This document shows positions 36,540-48,500 of a stretch of DNA of 64,000 nt, in pieces (position 1 is the first letter of the stretch; the number at the start of each line of letters is the position of its first letter). Location of the stretch: NCBI RefSeq assembly GCF_030272615.1, contig NC_081410.1, forward strand, positions 510,011,442 to 510,075,441, read 5' to 3'. Made by a program: the position numbers and the translations under genes. The notes below the pieces were generated by a model, which did not search any database, had not been told where the DNA came from, and saw only the letters and a list, made by a program, of their open reading frames with translations. The DNA comes from Cryptomeria japonica. Its lineage: Eukaryota > Streptophyta > Pinopsida > Cupressales > Cupressaceae.

Positions 36540-37485
36540 TTGTTTTTGTGAAAAGCTTGTAACCTCTTTGTTTTGAAAGAAATGATTGCAACAAACTCTC
36601 CTCAAGAAGTCCGAAGCTTTGTGCATCCATGTTGTTATAAATGGATACTAGGACTAGAGGAAAAGGGGATCACAAAGAATTGTAAGAAAATGCTCCTAAA
36701 ATTCATAGCTGAGCTTTTCTAAGTGTAATGGAGAAAATTCCAAAGTTTTTGTAGTACTTCTTTGAAGAATAATATCAATATCCAGACCATTGGCTTTTGA
36801 GTAAACTTTGTGTTGTCTTCATGTATTCCTACAATTTGTTTACTGCTTTCATTCTGAATAATCTAGGGTTACTTTGTTTGAATGGGGTTGCAAGGTAATT
36901 TTCAGTAGATGTGATCGCTAGCTTTTCTCTTTAGGAGTGAAATTAAAGATGCGGGGATCATTCCTACTGGTGAACTCTTTGTAGGGAACTTTGAATCTTG
37001 ATGATCATGGTTTAATTTGATATGCATAAATTCTTATAAGTGTTAGGCACATATAAGGATTAATAGAAGTCGAGCCAATGGGATGTGTGAAGATATTTTT
37101 TTTTGGGGAGTATTGTCTGAATTTTAGATGACTCTGTGGCCTTGGATATGGCACTGTTATTGATTGAAGTTGTCTATTACATGTTTTGTTGGTCACAATA
37201 CTAAATATGAGTATAATTTGCATTCTTTTGTTTCAGTTATTTTCAAGGTGATTAAATCCACTGGTTTTCTGGACTGGTTTGCTGTGGGTTTATGTTTGAA
37301 AGTGTGAATTTAGTTCACAAAGGTATACCCACCTAGACTCTGAGCAAGTCTGAAGTGTAGAAGGTTTATTTAAACCTTGTCATATGTTCTCTTGAGAATT
37401 TCCTTATATTTGATATCTCTTCTGCACCAAGTTTAATCATATTATATTAAGGATGATTAAAGAGAATCATATTTTGAAGACAACA
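36540..37485 (+). other. Non-coding end of the A 3' LTR
   Basis: Aligned with 15497-16442; no gene is supported. Confidence 0.6.
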
Positions 37486-37490
37486 CTTCA
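37486..37490. repeat. Right target-site duplication of element A
   Basis: CTTCA, matching 10351-10355. Confidence 0.95.
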
Positions 37491-37899
37491 AATTAGCTTT
37501 GATCACGCAAATCACAATATAACTTTGACTAAAATCAGCTAACAATCCTTTCTTTTCTCTACAAGTGCTCAAGAATTCTCTCTCGAATGCATTTAGGGTA
37601 AAAATAACAAAGTAAAACTCGCTTTAATCCTTTTTACCTATAGCATTAAATGTTCACTCGTTAGGGTTACAAACCCTAATGCACTGCTTAATGATGCATA
37701 CAATATTGATAGATGTAAAACTGGTTGATAAACTTTTGAAAAACCAATTTACAAAAGTTATCAAAATTTCATGCATTCAGACTTTCTTACAACTTATCCT
37801 TTTCAAGGGGTCTGAAAGTAGATTTACCGCTATGCTCCCCTTAGCCTTGTTGAAAGGCTCAGTTCATCAATGCGGGATTCTCCATACTAGGTGTAGGAT

Positions 37900-38210
37900 T
37901 AGATTCTTCTATAGATGTATCATCACTTTTCTTTTTCCATATTCAATTTATTTCTTCTCTATTTTCTTCAAAATTTACTTTCTGCTTGCCTTTCTAATCT
38001 TTAGAATGATTAACCGGTTTTGTACTTTCTAGATCTGCAAAACTTCGCCATGTGTCTCGGTTTGTGACAATGATAGCAGGCCATTCCAGATGATCTACAA
38101 GGTCCTGCATTGCCTCTTCTAGTTCTCCTTCTGCAATTCATAGCCACATGACCAAAATTGTTACAAATGGTGCAAATGACATTTGTTACCTTCTCCATCC
38201 CAAATGGACT
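37900..38210 (-). pseudogene. gag: Zinc-knuckle end of element C Gag
   Basis: The minus-strand frame has two well-formed CCHC knuckles, CTICNNFGHVAMNC and CYHCHKPRHMAKFC (C-x2-C-x4-H-x4-C). They are separated by an Arg-rich stretch and followed by RSRKY. Order and spacing match the last two knuckles of B Gag (MICHGHGH and CYHYNKLSH). The N-terminal part lies beyond the insertion of D. Confidence 0.8.
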
Positions 38211-38921
38211 TGTAGACACCTAAAATTGTCATGTCTAATTAAATAAATATCTTTATTTATTTAATTACTTTAGCCTAATTCTTCTATTAATTAAATAAAT
38301 CTTTATTTATTTAATTAATTCATTTATCCTCTTCTAGCCTTATTTCTCATTTAAATAAATACATTTATTTATTTAAATTATCCTTTTTCTAAATTAAATA
38401 AATAGTCTTATTTATTTAATTCATCCCACTTCCTCTATTAATTAAATAAATCTTTATTTATTTAATTAATTCATTAACCTTTTCTACCCATGACACGTCA
38501 TTCATCTCTTAATTCATACACTACCTACCCTCATTATTTTCTTATTTTCTCTACCTACCCTCTAATCATAGCCAACCATTTATCTTTTACACCGTAACCC
38601 CTACCGACTGGGAGCCTTCTATATTTACAAAGCTGAAAGTGTCACATGTATGGCCACACGAGCGGATGCCCTTACTAGCACCTTTTTGTTTTAGAAGCCA
38701 AAATCCTTCTAGTTGTTGGGGTAGGAGGTTGGACCTTTGGAGCGGCCCACACACATATGGTTCTTAGTAGAGATACAAAGTTCACCATGAGGAGTTTTCA
38801 TGGGGACTGATGCTTGGCTGCCCCGAGAAGTGAGTGCCGAGGGTGGAGCTAGTGGGGTCAAGCATCTAAGTATCCGCTCTGAATAGCATAGCCTTGGGGG
38901 AAACTCCATGTGGGATCAACA
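38211..38921 (+). repeat. Candidate 5' LTR of element D
   Basis: Starts TGTAGACACC; the end (GGGATCAACA at 38921) is a guess from the CA terminus. Left flank is GGACT. It contains five AT-rich inverted repeats at 38237-38470. No partner LTR is available to confirm the end, and no clear primer site follows. Confidence 0.45.
38237..38470. repeat. Five AT-rich inverted repeats in D LTR
   Basis: AATTAAATAAAT and its complement ATTTATTTAATT flank 4-6 bp loops at 38237-38266, 38286-38319, 38349-38378 (variant ATTTAAATAAAT), 38392-38421 and 38437-38470. Confidence 0.85.
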
Positions 38922-39900
38922 ACTATTGTCTTGGCCAACCATAAGAATTGTGCTTGACTTATTTTAAACATTCAAACATTCAAGACCAAACAACAAAACA
39001 TTGTGTCTTTTGTGTCTTCAAGTATATGCAAAACAATTTTACATCAAACAAACACACTTTTCTTTTGAGTCATTTTGAGTCTAAACAGCTGCAAACATTG
39101 AGTCCTTATCAACATTGCATCCTCTTGTCACGGAAAATAGTCAAACATTTAGATTTGGTCACAACAAGTTACTCCATAGATTACAAAAATTGCACAAAGT
39201 TTTCAAAAATGCGTCTATGTCTGATAGAACCACGTCTGTGTCATATAACCACGTCTGTGAAGGGCAGAAATGTGTCTATGTTCTCTTGAGAAACATTGCA
39301 CTTACAACATCTCAAAAATGCGTTTGTGTCTGACAAAACCACGTCTCTGTCATTTAAACGCGTCTGTGTCAGTTGAGTGCACCTGTGAAGTATATAGGCA
39401 CGTCTATGTTTAGAATTGAAAACTTTCATAATCCAGCAAAGAAGGAATAGTCAGTTTCAACATTCTTGAGCTTCCTAGGTTATCTTTTCAAGTTTTCATC
39501 TAGAATTCAACCTGTCTTTGGGTCTCACAAAGTCCATCATTGCTTTACAACTTACATTACATTCACATTTGTCTAAACTTGAGTCAAAAGGTCACTTGCT
39601 TGTCCTCATCATACTTTGTCAATATACTACATACAACAACATTTTGCTAAGTGGTCCCTCATCAAGATCTATCACCTTTGGGTCTCATTTGGTCTTACTT
39701 AGAGTCAAGGTCAACTTACCTCATCAAGAGAAACTATCATCTCTTTGGAAGTCACACCTACTCTACTACATACATACTTGGTCTTACACTTTGGACATTG
39801 CAAGTACACCTCATATTCATTTACACTCCATCCAACTCTTGGTCTTCCATACTCTTTCCATTTTCATCTAGTCTCACACATCCTAGTAAATACCTAGTTC
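38922..39900 (+). other. 5' leader of element D with short degenerate repeats
   Basis: No protein is supported, although short frames exist. At about 39205-39415 a motif like ACGTCTGTGTC or GCGTCTATGTC recurs about nine times at irregular 20-35-bp spacing. Confidence 0.6.
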
Positions 39901-41623
39901 ATGGTTGAAACCCATTCCCAAAAATCTAGGAGAGAAACTAAAAAGGCTCAAGATTCTGCAAACATGAGTTCCTATGAGTATGACAATGATATCTTTTTCA
40001 ATTCTGATCATACTACATTACCTGACATGGATGCCTATAGAAACATTCCAAATGTTGAGAACATGGACACTACAAACAACAATGATACACACAATGACAA
40101 TATGGACAACTTTTCAGTACATTCAGTAGAAGTGGAAGACACTAGTATGGATCCCCATTTCAATCGATTGGTTGAGGAAATAATGAAGAGAGATAGACAA
40201 TACTTCTTACAAGTGATGGCACAAAGTGGAGCCAAGATCCCTAATGATTTTGACATGTCTCAAATAATGGAAAATTGACCTTTGCAACAACCTCACCTCA
40301 ACATGGATCAAGGGAGACCTAATAGTGGAGGCAATAGAGGACCACATATGGTTCCTGAATCACCATCATCTTTGTTTCAAAAACCTAAAGTCCCACATAC
40401 ACATGGTAAAGCATATGATACTCACCTTCGCAGACCATTATGGAAGTCTTATGCAAAAAAATATGCTCAATCACATACCAATGCTAAGGATCAACCACCA
40501 AAGCAATTGGATATTCAAAGGCATGCTCAAAATTTGGACACAAGGAAACCCCGCATCAAATTTGGGGGCAACAGACTAGAACAAACTCATGACATGCCTA
40601 TAGAGTATGGTATACATGGAAAAAGAAGATATTCAATTCCTCACCATGACTCTATACCGAGTGGTCCTTATATGCATACACAACATCATTATAGACCTCC
40701 TCCATATGAACATGTGTATGATCAATATCATCCATATATGCAACATGATCCTCTTCCACCTGGTGGTTCAAGCATGGGGTATGGTCCAAGAAGTTGGTCT
40801 CCACCCAAGAACAATTTGGAACAACAAATGAAGGACTTACAAAAGAAAATGGAGGACATAAATACACCGAAGCCAACTTACACAATGAGAGACATATGTC
40901 CCTATCCATTTGACAAAAGCACTCCAATGCCTCCATTTCCTACACACTTTGTGACACCTAAGTTTGATAAGTACAGAGGAAAAGGGGATCCTAAGGCACA
41001 TATAAGACAATTTTTCATAGCTTGCATTGAGGTAGCAGCAAAAGAGACAAATTTGATGAGATTATTCCCACAAAGCTTAGGTGATCAAGCTATGGAATGG
41101 TTCTCCCAACTGCCACCTGGAATTAAGTCATGGGGTGACTTAGCAGAGACATTTATTCAACATTTCTCTTACAACATAGAGACAGACACATCAGTCACTA
41201 CTTTGTGCAACACCAAACAAAAGGATGGAGAATCTTTTTCATCATTTTTACAAAGATGGAGAAATCTAGCCAGCAGATGCTCTTGTGAAATTCTACAAAA
41301 ACAAATGGTAGAGATGTTCACCCAAAATGTTAACAAAGACACTAGTTATGACTTAAGAAAAGCTTGTTTGTCCACCTTCAAGGACATCATTGAAAAAGGC
41401 TTAGTGATAGAAAAGGTCCTAATTAAACAAGGCATCATCAAAATATTCAAAGAAAACAAAGATGACTTTAAAGGAAAAGATAAGCCAAGATTTTGGAATA
41501 AAAACAAGAACACAATCAATGATGGTGTTGTGGATGTCAGTACAGTACAACCCAAAATTATTTTTTCTGGATCAAGTTCTACAAACAATCAAGTGAATAC
41601 TCAAACAACTTCAAAGTCATGAA
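39901..41623 (+). pseudogene. gag: Gag of element D (first part)
   Basis: Starts MVETHSQKSRR at 39901 and stays in one frame to 41622, with a TGA at 40276-40278 (probably from TGG). A His/Tyr/Pro-rich N-terminal region (40580-40780) precedes a Tat/gypsy capsid segment (about 40900-41440) with KFDKYRGKGDPKAHIRQF, DQAMEWFSQLPPG and GESFSSFLQRWRN. A Lys/Asn-rich basic tail follows. The frame is interrupted by element H at 41629, and the zinc-binding part resumes at 50516. Confidence 0.9.
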
Positions 41624-41628
41624 GGAAG
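41624..41628. repeat. Left target-site duplication of element H
   Basis: GGAAG, matched at 50516-50520. The D gag codons join across it. Confidence 0.85.
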
Positions 41629-41864
41629 AGTTGGTATTTTGTATGAACTTAATTTTTTTAGCTTTGGCATTTGATGTCAAAGGGGGAGAGATATCTATGG
41701 AAAAAAACATTATCTTTTGAGGAGAGATAGAGATTAATCTTTGGATAAACACATGTTGCTCCCAGGGGGAGAAATTGTTGTCTAAAGGAGATTGTTGGTT
41801 TTTGGTATTTGGCATTTCTGTTTTGGCACTTTGATGGTTTTTCCATCTTGTGTTGCCATCAATG

Positions 41865-41878
41865 CCAAAGGGGGAGAT
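41865..41878 (+). promoter_or_regulatory. Polypurine tract of element H
   Basis: CCAAAGGGGGAGAT directly before the LTR start TGTTGGTATT, identical to B and E. Another similar tract lies at about 41678-41690. Confidence 0.85.
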
Positions 41879-42753
41879 TGTTGGTATTTTGGTATGATTT
41901 TGTCATTGATGTCAACACCTACTAAAATCAAGCACTTTGGAGATCCAACAACATTCACCGGCAAGCAAGTAACTATTGCACAGTTATTGGTTAATGGTTC
42001 ACCGACAGGATATAATGTTCACTAGTACGTGGAATGATATGAAAGACACTTGGTAATGTCAAAGACATCATATGGACACTTTGTTTCGAAGAATTAATCA
42101 TTGGTCTACTCATATTTGCATATTTTCTTTTACCGACAAATAGGTCCAGGCTATCTAGGGTTACACCGACAGGTTTATCTTTTCTAGATCAGCATGGCAC
42201 GCTATGGAGATAATTTATTATTGTTGCAAATGCATTAAGACGACATGTTCAATCAATTATTGCATCGATATTATATTGTACGTAAAATGTTTTTATTGTA
42301 ATATCTTGTAGAGCCGACCTACTAAAATTGGTCCTAGGCTATGGTATAAATATAAGATCTTATTTGTAAGATCAAGTGTGGAATGCAAAAAAAAGTTATG
42401 TGAAGGGATATGTGAGATTAAGTAGAGGTATACACGAAGACATGATTTGAAGGTGAAGTTAGCTTTTTGTAGAAGCATATCAGCATTACACCGGTACTAA
42501 ATCAAGCATATGTAGATCCTATTTTGTGCAGTACATTCTTATTGGATTTAACCATCCAACTGTAGTCAGTGTGACTCCCATTTTGTGTTTGAGCAGTGAG
42601 CTCTAGGCTATTGGCCTTTCTGCATGTGTAGACCCCATTTATGTACACTTACTATCTACAGTAGTATCATCTGATTGTGGGTAAGGTTTCCCACTGTGGT
42701 TTTTCCCCTTATAGGGTTTCCATGTACAAAAATTGGTGTTATGTGTTGTGGAT
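41879..42753 (+). repeat. LTR of element H, first part
   Basis: Together with 50330-50515 this makes an LTR of about 1.06 kb, interrupted by E. No coding sequence is supported. Confidence 0.8.
42749..42753. repeat. Left target-site duplication of element E
   Basis: TGGAT, matched exactly at 50325-50329. Confidence 0.95.
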
Positions 42754-43911
42754 TGTTGGAATAATGATATATTTGTCATTAGTGAATACACTTAGTGAAA
42801 ACACTTATTCGATTTTGAATGGCTACCGAGCTCATCACTCAGTCCACAGCCTATACCAAGCATTCAGTAAAGCTCACCGATTAAACAGTTCAAACCGAGC
42901 AGTAAGACTATCACCGAGCATATGAGACAAACAGCAGTTACCGAGAAGTCAGTTCTCACCGAGTCACCAGTGGTTACCGAGTGACACTATATCTACCGAG
43001 TCACCACAGCTACCAAGTTCCAAGCTACACTTCGGGACTAGTATGGACTGAGCTTCTACTCTTACCGAGAGCATGACGATGCCGAGTACTGTAGTGGACG
43101 CCGTGTATTAGAAGATCACCGAGCCAGCTTGAGGAACCGAGTATCTACCGACTCAGTAATATTTTGTTCACCTATGTAAGGCCGACTTAAGAATGAGTTT
43201 ATGTTATTAATTTGTATGAGGCCAACTTTATGAAATGTAAATATAATTATGGACGGTATATATATGTGATGTATTATACCATCTGTTGTATGTATGTAAG
43301 ATGTATGGATATGCAAAATTAGAAAGAGCAGAGCAGAAACTGCATTAAGGCAGCAGACCAGAACATTTTCGCAGAGTCAGTAAAGGAGCAGAATCGACAT
43401 ATCTATCTCAGAAGGAGATCAATACTCAAAGGATCTTATCAGCAATAAAGTTGTAAGTCAAGATCTACTATTTCATCCTAACAATTGAATCAGTTTGTAA
43501 ATCCTTTTACCGGGTAGACTTAACAGTCTTTTGTAAATCTCTTAACCGAGTGCATACTTCATTGTATGTTTGTAAATCCTCTAACAAGGTGGACCTAGCA
43601 GTCCAAATTTGCTTCTAACAGGGCAGATCATCAGAAGTGATCATTGTAAGCCTTAACCGGCCAACTTTTACTGCAGTACCAAAGTTTTGTGGGTACCATC
43701 CCCACCCTAGTTTTACTTTCTATTTGGAAGGTTTCTGGGTCACCAAATCTTTGTGTTATGTGTTGTGAATGATTATATTTTCATGCATGCAGTAGATTAA
43801 AAGAATGAATGGTTTAATATATGCAAGTGCAGAAATGAATTAAAAGATTTAAGTGTTACTGATTCACCCCTCCCCTCTCAGTAACTTGGTTAGTCCTGAA
43901 TATTTTCAACA
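42754..43911 (+). repeat. 5' LTR of element E
   Basis: Starts TGTTGGAATAATG, ends TTTTCAACA. The first third contains about ten ACCGAG motifs (42826-43145). A TATA-like TATATATATG lies at about 43257-43266. Confidence 0.95.
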
Positions 43912-43913
43912 AT

Positions 43914-43925
43914 TGGTATCAGAGC
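43914..43925 (+). promoter_or_regulatory. Initiator-Met primer-binding site of element E
   Basis: TGGTATCAGAGC, two bases after the LTR; the standard plant iMet primer site. Confidence 0.95.
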
Positions 43926-43975
43926 ATTGTGGTTCTCAGAGTAAAAGTTTGACAGCTTGAGAAAAGATCAAGACA

Positions 43976-45079
43976 ATGGAGATATTCAGACTTGACAAAG
44001 CTATTGAGAATGAAAAGCTAGATCTGAAAATGGCCATAGCACAACTCAAAGAAGCAAGAGAACATCTTTCCCAATCCCTAAAAATAAGAAAGGAAATAGC
44101 AAAAGAAATAAATGATCATGAGTATGTTGAAACAAAAATTGAAGATCTCTTTCCTAGAAGTAGTTCAAATGAAGTAGATGAAGCAAACAATGCAATCAAA
44201 GAACTCCTAGAAAAAAATGGATTACTGCAAAAAGAAGTAAGGATGCTAAGAAGAGAATAGGAAATTCAGTCTGCAAGATTTTGTGAAATCCTGGAACAAA
44301 GGAATAAAATGCAAAATGAAATAGAAGGAAGAAACAATGAAATTGTACAGCATGAAGATCTCACCGAGCAACTCTCCAATGCAAATGAAGAGATCAGAAT
44401 TCTCAAAGAACAGAATGAAAGTTTGAAAAATGAGCTAGATATTCAAAAGCAAGCAAATGAAAGGATGATGAAATCTCAAACAGACTTGGATCAATTAAAT
44501 GAGCAAAATCTTCACAAACAAAAAGGTAAAGCTGGTCTTGGTTACAATGAAGAAGGTGAATCTTCCGAGCAAGGTAGCCAAAGAAATCAAAGACCTACAT
44601 GCAATTACTGTGGTAAGATAGGTCACACATCAAACAAATGTTGGAGCAATGGAAAGACAAGATTCAAAGGCAAATGCTACAGCTGTAATCAGCATGGTCA
44701 CAAGGCTAGTGAATGCAAGGAGAAACCAAAATTTGAAGGCAAATGTCACAAATGCAAGAAACAAGGTCACAAGGCATCAGAATGTAGAACAAAGACATTC
44801 ACTCCAGCAGAACAAATTGTCAAAGCAATATTTGGTTGGGATTACAATACCTGGTGCAGATGTCATTATTGTGGAGAATATGGACACATTGGGATGAATT
44901 GTACAAGGCATCATCTAAGGAAGAAAGATACAACCATAAGATGTTATACATGCACTGAACTCAGACATATAGCCAAGAACTGCATGAACACAAAGAAGGT
45001 TGAAGATGAAAAGAAAGCTAAAGCTGACAACATTCAGAAACAGATGAGACAACAGTGGGTTCCTAAATCTACCAAGTAG
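43976..45079 (+). CDS. gag: Truncated Gag of element E: coiled coil and five zinc knuckles
   Basis: Starts MEIFRLDKAIENEK at 43976, 50 bp after the primer site; 367 codons with a single TAG at 44258-44260 (frame continues). Residues 1-180 are coiled coil (heptad-rich, E/K/N/Q). Then come GLGYNEEGESSEQ, as in SIRE-like Gags, and five CCHC knuckles between about 44600 and 44985: CNYCGKIGHTSNKC, CYSCNQHGHKASEC, CHKCKKQGHKASEC, CHYCGEYGHIGMNC, CYTCTELRHIAKNC. The copia capsid domain is absent, so it could not form particles alone by the usual route. Probable RNA-binding packaging adaptor; that role is inference. Confidence 0.85.
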
Positions 45080-45544
45080 GATAATTCAAGCAATGGTCTT
45101 GTCACTCAAGAATTGGGTGACCCCACCATTACAAATTAGATCCATTAAAGAAGATAAGGAACTGCATCTTCAAAGCTTTACCATAAGCAGTTCCAAAATA
45201 CAAAAGCATAATCAATGAAATCAGTATTTCCGATACATACAGAAAAAGTCACTTACCGGGTTGAATGTTACCGAGCATGGTAAAACTGTAGACCTTACCG
45301 AGTTAGGTCAGACATAAGAACACCGAGTTAGGTCAGTCTTACCGAGCAATCGCTAAATTCATTAAGTCATCTCACCTACCCACTTATCAAGCATTAATGA
45401 CAGAATTTTAATAAAAAGGGCAAAATCGACTTCATTCTTCACCGTGTTATTCAGCATTCGAAGAGCTTAGGTTTTCAAAGTGCTTAAGGAGATTTAAGAT
45501 GAATTTGCAGCGAAGGATCTAAAAAGAACTCATTCCATTTAGCA
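45080..45544 (+). other. Spacer between Gag and ORF2 of element E
   Basis: No frame is supported. TTACCGAG or CACCGAGTTAGGTCAG-type repeats occur at 45255-45350, like those in the LTR. Confidence 0.6.
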
Positions 45545-48500
45545 ATGACTTCCACTAGCACCACCAGCAGGAGCAAGGCGAAGAAGACTTCCAATATGTT
45601 AGTGAAAGGAGTTGAATGGACAGCGCCGAACTTCAAACTCGTTCCAGCGATCGCAGAATCACTCGACCCAAGTGGAGCACAGTCCAGAATCCCTTCCAAG
45701 GTACTTCTTATCAATGACATTCGTACTCATTTCAAATGCACTATTCAGGAGTTAGGGACTTTAGAAATGGACAATGCCCTAAGTCAGCTATGTGTTGACA
45801 AAACCCTAAAACCCGAGTATAGACATTTGGAAATCAAAGGTTTGACCCATATCCCACACCTACCAAGAAAATTTCAAGTGAAATGGATTAGGTATGTATT
45901 GAGCCGTGTACATGATGGGCAACTATGGTTAGATCAACCTATCTTAATAACAAAGAAGATGATTCATAGAATCACAGGTTTACCGATGTCAGACAAAGCA
46001 AAATCCACCAAAACCCTAGGTCGGGACGAACTGTAGGAGTTAACTCTTGCCAAGTGGGATGGCAGAGGATTGAAAATTAACAATGTATCTGATGTTGAAC
46101 TTAAATTTGGTATTATTATCATTGCATATAAGCTGTATAGTTCCAGTAGGCTAAATAGTGTGGCATGTGAGGCAGTAGACCTTGCCTACAAGGTAGTAAA
46201 GAAGAACATAGATTTTGACCTAGCAGAGGTCTTACTAACACAATTCAACAAGAACATGGACAGTATAAGGACATCAAAGAATAATCCATGCAAATTTGGT
46301 TCTTTGTTGATTTGTATATTTTTCTATGTACAAAACTTTTTCCCTTCTAAAGGCACAGTAGTATGGAGGAAGGATACTCCAATTTTGTATCAGATAAATG
46401 AGTTTATAGCAGAAATAGGTCAGAATTTTGAGACAGTAATGGATAATTATTTTGAAGAATTTAAGGACAAAATGAACAACAGGTTCAGGATTCCTCCTAA
46501 GTTGGTAAAAGATTACAAGGATGATATATGCTTCATGGTAGACTATGATAAAGTTTACATCCAAGCAGCCATACCTCGAGTGGCATGGGTAAAACCATTG
46601 CCCTATGAAATTAACATAGATGAAGCAAGGGATATAATAGAAGCCCTGATAAATGAACCAGCCATTCCCAACACCCCTGCATTTGGCACTTATGATGAGG
46701 CCAAAGCCAGAATTGAGCTTGAAATCAAGCTTCCAAAGGCCATCACCAGTACCAAGAGAAAGGGAGCTAAAGAAACAGAAGAAACAGAAGAGGAATCAGA
46801 AGAGGAAGAAGAAACACCAAAGAAGAAAGGCAAAGTAGTAATCACCAAGCCCAAACCTAAAACTGCAGTATTCACAAGGAGAACCAGGAAAGGGCAGAAA
46901 GAAAGTAAAGTTGTATTCAGGAAACCCCCTCCTACCTTCGAAGAAAAATTGAAACAGTTGGAACAAGGATCTGGCATGTCTAACTTCAAGGCACTGAAGT
47001 ATGAAAGTAGATCAGATGCAGAAAAGATGCAGATCAAGGAGCTTTTACTGAACAAAATGGGTAAATGGAAATATACCCCAGATGATATCAGTTCTCAAAT
47101 TCCAAATGAGCTTCTAGTCAGGATTAGACCAAGATGGACTTCAGCAGTGCAAACTGTCAAAGACATTTATGCACAATCCTTAAAACAGTTGTTACCGAAC
47201 CTGACATATAAAGAAGTAAAAGAGGCATTAAAGGAGAATGAACACCAAATGACACTTAGGTTTCATACCTTCTTAGTTCTCTCCAAGCAGATAGAAGCAA
47301 TAGTAAATAATGCCACAATTGTGTGGAAAAGGATATATAATCTGCCAATGCCATCTGACCCCACGGTAACAATTGAGGGTGATAAAGATGATGAAGAGGA
47401 TGAAGAGAAGAAGGAAGAAGAAGAAGCAGCTAAGGAAGAAGGTGACATGGTAATAATAGGTGATGAAGAAGGTGACACGGTGATAATAGGTGATGAAGAA
47501 GATGATCCTGAACAGGTAGCAGCAGAAGTCATTGCATCTCTTCCTCACTCACCTCAGAAAGGCGTTGCATCATCAGCTTCAGCCAGCAAGATTGTGAGCA
47601 TAGTAGCTACATCTATTGCTCAATCCTTGCCAATCACCTCTCAGCTCCAGACCCCATCAGTTACCTCATCCACCGAGCTGCAGAGCATGTCATTATCTAC
47701 TGGGATACAGAGTGTTGCCTCTACCAAACAACAAGTGACTTCTTCAGTCACTGAGATCACAACTTCTCCTGCAGCATGTATAGTAAGTTTTGCAACCTCT
47801 CCAGTTTTGACACATTCTTTAGCACAAATGATCACACCAATCAGCACTCCTGCATGTACATCAATTTTGGGAACAGTCGGTACATCCATGAGTCTTCCTC
47901 TAGTAAATCCCATTCCAGTTATAACAGCTACTCCAACCTTATCAACCATTGTAACTACATCAAAAGATAAGGAAGTAAGCACAGAAGTAATACAAAAGAC
48001 ACCTTTAAAACTTCTGCTTACCGGTAAGGCTATAGAGGATGATATAGATCTGGATAAAGAGATTGTCATTCCACAAATAGACCTCAATACTGCATCAATT
48101 GATGAAATGAGATTGATCAGCCAGTTGATAGAACAGAAAGCAAAACAAAAACAACTAAGAAGTGAGAGAGACAGGGAATTCAACATCACAAACAGTGCAA
48201 AGACCATTCTCACAGATGCCTTAGGTATAAAAGTTGATCCCTCTCAACACATTTTGCTAAAACTCGAAGAGGCTGTGAATAGATTCAATGAGGACTCATC
48301 AGGAGAAGAGAAACTGATAGAAAGAACCGAGAAGAAATTTGATAACAAGGTGCTTGAGCACATTGCTCAGCAGATAGCAATAAAACAAGTTGAATTGACC
48401 ACTATTTTGGCCAAGTTAGAAAATTCTTTTAATAATGTAACTTCATTTTTTGCAAAGTTATGTGATGTTACCAAGTTCACAAAAGGAATCAGAGATCAAC

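Larger units (their letters stand above)
10356..37485 (+). mobile_element. Element A: complete Tat/Ogre-like Ty3/gypsy retrotransposon with 6.1-kb LTRs
   Basis: Two LTRs of 6087 and 6084 bp flank a gag-pol region and are bordered by a perfect 5-bp TSD (CTTCA). After the 5' LTR comes a Tat/Ogre-type primer site, then gag, protease, an extra RNase H placed before RT, RT, the ordinary RNase H and integrase. The integrase is split by element B (22905-30671), so A itself is about 19.4 kb. Each LTR contains a long reading frame. A sample of about 260 bp of the two LTRs differs at about 5% by eye, so the insertion is not recent. A inserted into element C. Confidence 0.95.
31402..37485 (+). repeat. 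3' LTR of element A (contains a reading frame)
   Basis: It starts TATTATCACT (TG changed to TA) and ends GAAGACAACA, length 6084 bp, aligned along its whole length with 10356-16442. It is followed by the TSD CTTCA. Confidence 0.95.
37486..38210 (-). mobile_element. Element C, right part
   Basis: Continuation of element C after A. It holds the Gag-ORF2 spacer (about 37486-37900) and the end of Gag, in the same minus orientation as the left part. It is truncated at 38210 by the start of element D. Confidence 0.75.

Noticed and set aside
38709-38909. Minus-strand frame of 66 codons in the D LTR
   Set aside because: No features; lies within the LTR and is not supported by any motif.
47263-47548. 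Minus-strand Ser-rich or Phe-rich frames
   Set aside because: Complement of the acidic linker of element E ORF2.
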